Positions 56,602-64,000 of a stretch of 64,000 bases of DNA are shown here, piece by piece. This stretch comes from Phyto melanocephala (lineage: Eukaryota > Arthropoda > Insecta > Diptera > Rhinophoridae). Position 1 is the stretch's first letter, and every line of letters begins with the position of its first letter. The notes below the pieces were generated by a model that did no database searches, was not told where the DNA came from, and worked only from the letters and a program-made list of their open reading frames with translations. The translations under genes were made by a program, and so were the position numbers. The stretch covers positions 176,917,235 to 176,981,234 of the forward strand of contig OW799233.1 of the NCBI GenBank assembly GCA_941918925.1, read 5' to 3'.

Positions 56602-58285
56602 ACACAGATAAATTTACAAAAGTCAAATCAATTGAATATTTAACTAGAAATCTCTTATTTTTACTCTTACGCTATCCATCTCTGTCGCTGTATTTTGTAA
56701 CTTTTCTATTTAATTTTTATATAAACATGACATCGCATTCCCTGGTGTGTGTTTGTCGTATTGTATTTGTATTTCAATCCTTACAAGAATGTGTGCATTT
56801 TGGTTTGTACATTATTATTGTGTTACTACTTAAATATTTATTTTTGTACATCTTTCTGTTATTCTTGTTGGTGCGGCTGTGGTTGCTGCTGTTGTTTTTA
56901 TTATTATTGTATTTATTGCTTAAATATGTTTGTAGTGTTTTTTTGTTTGTTTGTTTTATATACATTAAATTTGACACCACAAATTACTAAATATTGTAAA
57001 AATTCTTAAATTCTTTTGTATAACAAATCCTACTAAATACATTCCTTCACTATCGTAAAACAACAACAACTATAGCAGAAGAAAATAAAAGTATTAGCTT
57101 GAACATGAAACAGTTTCAAAAAAACAAAAAAAAAAGAAGCAACTTAACTAGAGCTTAGTTAATGTTATACAAAAGTAAAATGGAAGAATCTTAATAAGAA
57201 GGGACGAATGATATTAAGGCCATATTAAATTACTGTGAAAAAATGCAAAAACATAAAAGTGTAACCACAAAATGCACGAATAAACTGCGTTGAAAAGGAG
57301 CGGGAACAGTGTTTGCTTGAAATGGTATGTCTTTAATGGAAACCACATCAAATGATGAATTGTAATGAAAGGGATAGTAAATATGAAATGAAAAGTGAAG
57401 AATTGTATTTTGGTTACAATAATGCTCTTTGTTGTAGAATTAAAGAAAATTATATGAATCCTTAGGTCTTGTGCTTTTAAATATTTAAGCGAACTGTATT
57501 ACGTTTGCTATGATGTAAAGATTTATTTTAATTTGTTTGGAATGAAAAAGTACATACATAATTTAACCTTTTAGCTTTAAAAGAGAAATTAATATTGTGT
57601 CTACTACACATAACTTTCAAAAGTATTTGTAACATTTAGGCACAAATTTAAAATTTATCTAAATATTTTCGAGTCAGTTGCAGATGGGGTGAAGTATTAA
57701 TATGCATTAAATATATACAGATATGTGCAAAATTATTCACGCTCATCGCTTTAATATATTTGTAAAGTTATATTTTGTTTGAGTTAGTAAATGTAGAAAT
57801 ATAATTTATTTAGGACAACTATACTTTTATTAAATATCACTTTTAATCTAATAAGATGGTTTTCTTTATTTTAATAGTGTGGATGTCTTTTAAAATGTCA
57901 TATACGAAAGCTCTGAAAAACACTTAAATCTGCTTACGCATCGGCTCATAATCTACCATGGGTAAGTCTAGAATTATTAAATCAGCCATTACATAAATAT
58001 AATATAAAATATACATATTACTCAGAAGCATGGATTTAACGTATACGAGTAGGTTCCGAAACTGTTGCTTGTTGTCTATGGAAAGCATTCCAATTATAAA
58101 GCAGAACTAAGCTAACTAAGAACTAAGCTTGAACCCATAAAAATGCACGTTCAAACAAATGAATCGTTAAGTTTTAAAAAAATTTATTAATTGAAAACTA
58201 ATCAAAATCAATTTAAAATTTAATAAAACAACATTTAGAAAATCTTATTTAGAACAAAATGTGGACAAAAAAAAAAATTTTTTTT
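56602..58285. other. No recognisable gene
   Basis: Contains T-rich low-complexity frames at 56640-57009 (a leucine-rich run from TTATTATTG repeats) that overlap on both strands and have no domain. Otherwise unique AT-rich DNA. Confidence 0.45.
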
Positions 58286-58288
58286 ATA

Positions 58289-59173
58289 AAGGGTGGTTAA
58301 ATTTTAAGAGCTGATGTTGATTTTGAATAAAATACATATTATTTAGGAAATTATTGTCATTTCTTTTTATTATGGCCGCCGCGACTACGGCGGCACCTCC
58401 ATCCGATGGTCCAAATTTTCAATGAGAATTTTGATGTTCAATTGTTTGAACGCGTTGCTCGATTGTGTATCTCTTCATGGTTCAAATTGAGTTAGTCTGA
58501 ATGTTTAAAAATGTGTGTTCTATTATACAATTTTAAAATATATCTTTCAAAAAATTTTCATAAAGAGATCGAAGTACAAGGATTGTACTTTTATGGAAAA
58601 TTAGTTTGTAGGGATTACAAACTTATAATCAACAAATTGACTGAAGAGCAATTTGTTGCAGGGAAAAGGGGGTCGATTATAAGACAACAAGAGGATGGTA
58701 CCTGATCTTCTATTGATTAAATATGAACAACAAGGGATTTGTTTCAAACAACTTACATTATTTTATTAAATACTTATATGGGTGGGAAAAGAAATCCTTT
58801 TGATGAGTCCTCTGGTTGAACGTCTGGCCTGGTTGAGCGTTGAAAAGTTAATAAACCAACGAATAAAACTTCATAAACTTGGCGCTTTCGACCAAAAGAC
58901 TCGTTATTTATAACTCGTTACAAATATAAAAAATATGACATGCAGAGATGGGAATATTGATTATAATTTATATAAATTCAAATATTTAAATAATATACGA
59001 AAATTCAAGAAAAGAGCGAATACATACAAATTGTATTTAAATTCAAGAGTACAAAAGTATTTACACCGCTTTCAACACTGAAATTGAGAAATGACAAATG
59101 AAATGCAAAAATAAACCTTAACGTTTAGGTGTGGTTCACATTCAACATCGGCCCTTAAAATTAAGCCACCCTT
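58289..59173 (-). mobile_element. Mariner of the 'AAGGGTGGTTAAATTTTAA' family, interrupted by a solo LTR
   Basis: Left AAGGGTGGTTAAATTTTAAG and right AAAATTAAGCCACCCTT, next to TA. The minus strand encodes MKRYTIEQR at 58480 or so, after which the sequence decays; the 5' UTR part is found again on the far side of the LTR (GTGTGGTTCACATTCAACAT). Same family as 13400-14153. Only the N-terminus remains. Confidence 0.75.
58502..59077 (+). repeat. Solo LTR, copy 2
   Basis: 576 bp, starts TGTTTAAAAATGTG and ends TTTCAACA. It is flanked by an exact 5-bp duplication CTGAA (58497-58501, 59078-59082), and removing it restores a continuous mariner sequence (TTAGTCTGAAATTGAGAAAT). The 64-residue open frame within is LTR sequence, not a gene. 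Confidence 0.85.
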
Positions 59174-59636
59174 TAGTTCTAGAAAATTAATTCCATCAGA
59201 TGGAATCACCTTGATAAGTTCAAGCAGAATATGGTGGCAACTGAAAATTTTTTTTTTTTTTATATAAAAAAATCAAGGGCCATAATTAAATTGACGACAG
59301 CAACTTCAAGTTCTGTAGTTTCTTTGTTTGATTTTTATTTGTTCTTATTTGTCGTTGCGTCAAAATTATAAAATCTTCCGAAAAGTTTAAAAAGTTTGTT
59401 AATAAAATGTTTAAAATTTTATAATAGAGTGTCTTTAAATGAGTGAATTAGATCAAACGTTGTTAAATTTGTTTCTATCTCACGCCTGCTTAATGCGATA
59501 AGTTTTAAGTATCATATTGTATAAAAAAGTAGTCATGCCTTAGTTCTGTTCTATTAAAAATCACAGCCAAATATGTTTATTTGATGAAAAATTATTTACA
59601 CAGACCTGAGCAAAATTTCATAAAAATTTTACTATA

Positions 59637-60619
59637 CAGTGAACTCGCAAAAACGTGAACATCCAAAAACGTGAACATCCAATAACATGAACTACCCAAA
59701 AACATTAACATTTTTTTTATTACATTGACTACTTTAAAACGTGAACAAAGGCTGAAGGCTCGTGAACTTTTATCGAACGTTAAAATTCAATTTTGTAAGC
59801 TTATTTGAAATTTTTGGGATTCCCCGCAGAAGAATTTCGTAGTTTGTTTGTTTTAAACAACTTTTGTTGCATGATAAGTAGCTTTAGTATTAATGCGGCA
59901 GTTCTACTGGAAGCATCTCTCTTTGCTGACTATACATATAGGTACATATATAAATAATATAAACAAGTGATCTCTAAAAATATTTTTATTGAAAATATGT
60001 CTAACATATGTTAAGTCTTCAAGAAAAGTCAGATATTTTAGAGCTTTTACGCAAAGGTTCATCTGTAACTGGTTTGTCGAAAAAGTATAATATCGCCAAA
60101 TCGACGATTTGTTCAATAAGAAACAATAAAGATGCAATTTCGAAATGCGTTAATAACACATTTTCGGGTCCTGGAAAACGGAAAACAAACGGAAACGGAG
60201 CTTCCAAAAATAAAAAATCTCTGTACAAATGGTTTACCCAACTTCGAAATAAAAACCTACCGGTTAGCGGCATTATGATTAAAAGGAAGCTATTGAATTG
60301 CACAATGAAATTAAGGAAAATAACCATGCTAAGCCTCTATTTTTGATGAATTCAATAAATAATTGAAAATGAAATATCTTAAACACCCTTTTGCAAGCCA
60401 TAGTAGCTATGTAGTACATAAAATATGGCAGAAACTTTAAAAAAGGTGAATCAAAACATGTTTCATAGCTGAAAATAACGTACATACTTTATTCTAAATT
60501 AAATAAAAGATAAAAGAGACTAAAATATGTTATAGAAAAAATTCAATCTAAAACGTGAACAAAATCGAAAACATAAACACCCTTGGTAATAATTAGTTCA
60601 AGTTTCTGCGAGTTTACTG
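59637..60619 (+). mobile_element. Internally deleted pogo/Tigger-like transposon
   Basis: TIRs CAGTGAACTCGCAAAAACGT and (inverted) CAGTAAACTCGCAGAAACTT, three differences in 24, flanked by TA (59635-59636, 60620-60621). Subterminal AAAACGTGAACA-type units occur four times or so on the left and once or twice on the right, likely transposase-binding sites. 983 bp, so most of the transposase is missing. Confidence 0.88.
60008..60346 (+). CDS. Truncated pogo/Tigger transposase: CENP-B-type DNA-binding domain only
   Basis: 112 codons without a stop. MLSLQEKSDILELLRKGSSV, then SVTGLSKKYNIAKSTICSIR is the first helix-turn-helix (CENP-B N-terminal, Psq-type), and GPGKRKTNG...KSLYKWFTQLRNKNLPVSGI with MIKRKLL is the start of the second HTH (CENP-B box-binding). 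After residue about 95 the frame becomes unrelated. The DDE domain is deleted. It may still be translatable as a DNA-binding fragment, but expression is unknown. A longer in-frame start is not available upstream. It could equally be a dead remnant whose frame has survived by chance. Confidence 0.65.
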   Translation: MLSLQEKSDILELLRKGSSVTGLSKKYNIAKSTICSIRNNKDAISKCVNNTFSGPGKRKTNGNGASKNKKSLYKWFTQLRNKNLPVSGIMIKRKLLNCTMKLRKITMLSLYF

Positions 60620-60624
60620 TATAT

Positions 60625-61540
60625 TGTTGTTGTTCGGTATATACAACCCTTTAAAGATGGTAAGAATAAAATATGCATGTGCGGAATTAAACATTAAATG
60701 TGTATAGAGCCGCCTAGCAAAAACTAGACAATGACTTGCTATTACTGAACAGCATACTTTTCAATGACTACGTCAAAACGTCTTTCTTACTAAGAAATGG
60801 TTTAGTAATGACTTGATTTATAATGTGATAGGAGTACATAAAAACTTGGGTTTAGACATTCGCTTAAAATTATTCACAATACAATTTCTTATTGCGTTGA
60901 CAAATTATATCATTATCACCAATATTTTTAATTTCAAATTAAGATATCGCAGAATAAAAAAAAATCGAATTTTTGTCTTTAAAGGAACTTAATGATGTTT
61001 GTAAGTCCATAATAAAAATGGTCTAACTAGTGTATTAAACTCAAGTATTTATTTATTGCTTTGAAAGTAGCTAAGTATTTAAATGGATCCCTAGTTGTAA
61101 GCTGACGTAAAGAGTACATATTTGGGTCGTTACTTATAAGCCCGGGGCTTAACAATTTTATAACTTTTACGTTAAGATACATTTTTTTATTTTATTGTTA
61201 CACAACCCCCATATTTTAAACGTTATTGCGGTTTTTAAAATTATTACTTAATTGATTTAAAAGTAAATTCTTATATAAAAGTTTAAAATATTTCATTTTT
61301 ATTACAATTTTAACTCTGTAAGTAAATTTAGAATAAGGCTTTAAGTATAAATAAGGGTGTAAGTATGGAAAGTAATGTTACTTAAATGACCTCCGTTTTC
61401 AGCATCGCAATCATAAGTTTATTTAGAGTGTTTTCCATAACATATTTAAAATTTGTGGCTGTAGCGCTTAAATTAATGTAACTGTAAATTAATGTAATGG
61501 TCTTGTGTTTAATGATTGCTTTGGGCTTGTTCATATATAC
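60625..61540. other. No recognisable gene
   Basis: AT-rich unique sequence, no ORF above 60 codons with motif content. Confidence 0.4.
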
Positions 61541-61559
61541 TCGCTCCATCAAATAACCG

Positions 61560-62290
61560 CAATGAAATTAGGCGGGTGCTGGTAAATCTAGCCATAATTT
61601 TTCAAATAATAAAAATCAAAAGTTCTGAAAATTTGACTTAAAAATGCCGTTGTATTTCAGGCAGTGGCTGAAATCACATTTCAGGCAGTGGCTGAAATCA
61701 CATTTCAGGTCTGTTTTCAAGAGCAGAACGGAAAAATTTTTCAATCAAAAACCAATATCGCTCACCATTTATGGTCACAGCATTTACATTTTAATTTTTG
61801 AAAAAGCAAGGCCAAATGATATTTTTAGATGTAATACCACACCATACTGTACACCTAATAAGGTTCAATTGGGGCTAATAAATGGCTCTTGGATTTATAA
61901 AACCACAGAACTTATCAATAAAGCCATTCAAATAAAAATGAGTCTTATCACTTATAATCAGATTTTCCATAGAGTTGATTTCATTTCTTTCCAACTGTTG
62001 AAATTTAGCTGCAAAATTTAGACTTTGCCGATGATCTAGTGTCTAATTCTTGCAACAAAACCACTTTATGTGTGGATAATAACAGTAAAACTATTTTTAA
62101 ATACGCTGCAGTGACATACTAGCCATTTCTAGCTGAGCATAACGGCTTCTGGTAGATGTTACTGGTGGTGGGTAACACTTCAATATTTTATGCAGTACAA
62201 GTTAAGCGTGGTCTACCGGTTTGAGGCTTAAGAGCGAGCAATTCTGGCGTTAAAATGTCAATGATATGCTCTTTGGCTTAAATTTATTAA
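61560..62290 (-). pseudogene. Mariner transposase remnant with a short tandem duplication
   Basis: Minus-strand pieces: LPTTS, then STHKVVLLQELDTRSSAKF, MENLIISDKTHFYLNGFID (first Asp), CTVWCGI and, near the 5' end of the plus strand, the FFRS-part. These follow mariner order. A 24-bp unit (ATTTCAGGCAGTGGCTGAAA and TCAC) is repeated twice near 61657-61704. The plus-strand 125-residue frame crosses it and is not a gene. Confidence 0.6.
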
Positions 62291-63269
62291 TCGCTGATTT
62301 GAATAATAAAACTCTATTATTCTGGTTATTTGTTTAGTTGTAAATTTGTTTATTGTTTATGCTTCGTGTGTTTTTTATAAATCTAAAAATAATAGATAAA
62401 AAATGTAGCAACGAAATTTATGCAATGCAGTTTCTCTAAAAAAGTTATGTATTATTAAATATTTTTTTATTCAAAACATTATGAGATAAAATATATTACC
62501 AAATTGTATTTGGTGAAGAGTATTACAAATTCAAGGCAGCTAAATATTTATTTTAAAATAAAAGCCTTTTTTTCTTTTTTATCATTTTATAAAGTTTTTA
62601 TTTGAACCAGCATATAGATGGCATATTCACTCATATTTTATATTTATTTTTAACTGTTTGTCAGTTACGTTTTGTTCTAAGTAACAATAAGTTGTTATGA
62701 AGGGAGAAAATATTAAAATTATTGACTTTAAAAACAAGCAGTTGTAGGTTAATTTTTTTGCTCTTATCCAATTTAAAATTTCACCGATAAACATGCATTG
62801 GTTATGGGCATATTTGGACTTTATTGGTCATTATAATAATGATAATGCTGATATACTTACAAGTACCCATACTCCCATACAAACAAATATCAGAATTGCA
62901 TTAACAAATATGTGTGTATATTTGTTGCCATAGGAAAAAACTACTTATGTCTGATTTGGTTTTTTTTTTGCAGGAAAACACTTTATTGTTAATAGATAAT
63001 TTTTAACCTATTCCTTATATTTTAAAAACTTGTACTTTGCACCGGTTCATTGTTTATTGAGGCTCATATCGTTTGGTGTTAGTTAGATTGTAAGTTCAAA
63101 TAAATTGTCATTTTATATGACAAAAATTATAATTTTATTTGAAAAAAACTATCCATTTTACTTTATAAAATCATTTAAATTAAAAAAAGTACTTAGTAGA
63201 TTTCGAAATGATTGTAAGAAGATTTGATGTATTAAATTTGTTGAACCGATATTGTTTCTAGAATAAAAA

Positions 63270-63755
63270 GAAGTTCTTGTACGACTTGCAGATCCTCGAA
63301 AGGCAGGTTCTACAAAGGTAGTTGTGGTTAAAAAAAGCAAATCAAATCAGCGCAATATTAAAAAGCAATTTTAGTACTTCGGAGAGAAAAGTCGCTCACA
63401 AACTTTATTGTTTAAAGTTTTCTTATGCAAGGTAAATCTTTCAAATAGAAATTCTGTTAAGAAAATTAAGCGAAAAAACGTGCAAACAAATTAAAAAAGA
63501 TCTTTTTTTAAATTGATTTGCTGCATCACAGACGACGAGACTGATTTCGAACAGCTTCCACGAGTGGAATTGTACATAGCAGATTCACGGAAAAATCTAA
63601 GACAAGAAGTAAATTAAAGTTTTCTAAAAAATTTCTGGTACTATTGTGGTGAGAGGAGCAAGACTTTTGTGACGACGGGTAAAATAAACTCAGAAATGTA
63701 TATTAGATCGTACTGGGAAAAGCTACTAACTAAGGCAATTTGTTAGACAGATTGA
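63270..63755 (+). pseudogene. IS630/Tc1-mariner transposase remnant (another family)
   Basis: Reads EVLVRLADPRKAGSTKVVVV, later CCITDDETDFEQLPRVELYI with ADSRKN (first catalytic Asp region TDDETDF), and YCGERSKTFVTTGKINSEMY with IRSYWEKLL. The pattern DDET...F...YV/IAD, then SFVTTG.IN...YI..C is shared by an IS630/Tc1-like transposase group common in flies. Stops are present between the pieces, and termini were not found before the window ends. Confidence 0.6.
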
Positions 63756-64000
63756 AGTGTTTACTTTCTTTTCGCTTGGTTTATTCTCTTGCCGTAGCAC
63801 TAATAATGCTAATGTGGAAATAATAATGTGTTTTTAGTATGTCGAAAATCAAATTCACCAAATTGTCCAGAACTCTGGATATTGAAATGGTACTAAAAAT
63901 GTGCTTTTAGTGTCTCGAAAAGCAAATCCACCAAACTTTCAGAACTCAGGATTTCTGCGGAATGTAAAGTTCTACAGCTCGAAAGTTATATAATACCATT

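Noticed and set aside
56430..57009. 186-residue frame ending in a leucine-rich, membrane-like stretch
   Set aside because: The beginning is DINE-like repeat sequence and the end is T-rich low-complexity DNA open in several frames on both strands.
60008..60346. The HTH ORF as a host transcription factor gene
   Set aside because: It lies between matching TIRs with TA duplication and its sequence is pogo/Tigger-like, so a transposon origin is the simpler explanation.

Overview
The window is AT-rich, intron-rich nuclear DNA from a higher fly (Brachycera, probably a calyptrate). The signs are fly-type split genes, abundant ATACATACATAC runs, and INE-1/DINE-1 ('mini-me')-like repeats. The species cannot be fixed from the sequence. 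It is not prokaryotic, and most of the long open frames are chance or transposon-derived.

Two host genes can be read, both on the minus strand. (1) Sar1, the COPII small GTPase, enters at base 1: four coding exons (first 111 residues of about 190) lie between 1 and 3008, with a probable non-coding first exon near 4.1-4.3 kb. (2) A 252-residue short-chain dehydrogenase/reductase of the SDR11/insect farnesol-dehydrogenase-like group is spread over 36.4 kb (42914 down to 6506) in five exons. I joined them by splice phase; they give one uninterrupted frame with every SDR signature. Its third intron is about 25 kb, and the active-site serine codon is split across it.

Nearly everything else is mobile DNA, mostly inside the SDR introns and in the 43-64 kb region upstream of that gene. 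The best preserved is a Penelope-like retroelement (14917-18816) with an intact RT plus GIY-YIG frame and two 920-bp inverted arms, each ending in a hammerhead-ribozyme-like hairpin. Others are: 5'-truncated non-LTR retrotransposons with CCTAA-repeat tails and clear target duplications (one inside a mariner, one alone); a second non-LTR type inside a DINE-like repeat; eight DINE-1-like copies or fragments; about nine decayed mariner/IS630-Tc1 copies; a Helitron helicase fragment; two solo LTRs with TGTT/AACA ends; an internally deleted pogo/Tigger element that keeps its DNA-binding ORF; three PIF/Harbinger-type MITEs (two families) with TTA/TAA duplications; and several palindromic MITE families with two or three copies each.

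No CRISPR array, operon, rRNA or tRNA gene was seen. The region is best described as a transposon-expanded long gene with repeated nesting, not as a new host system.
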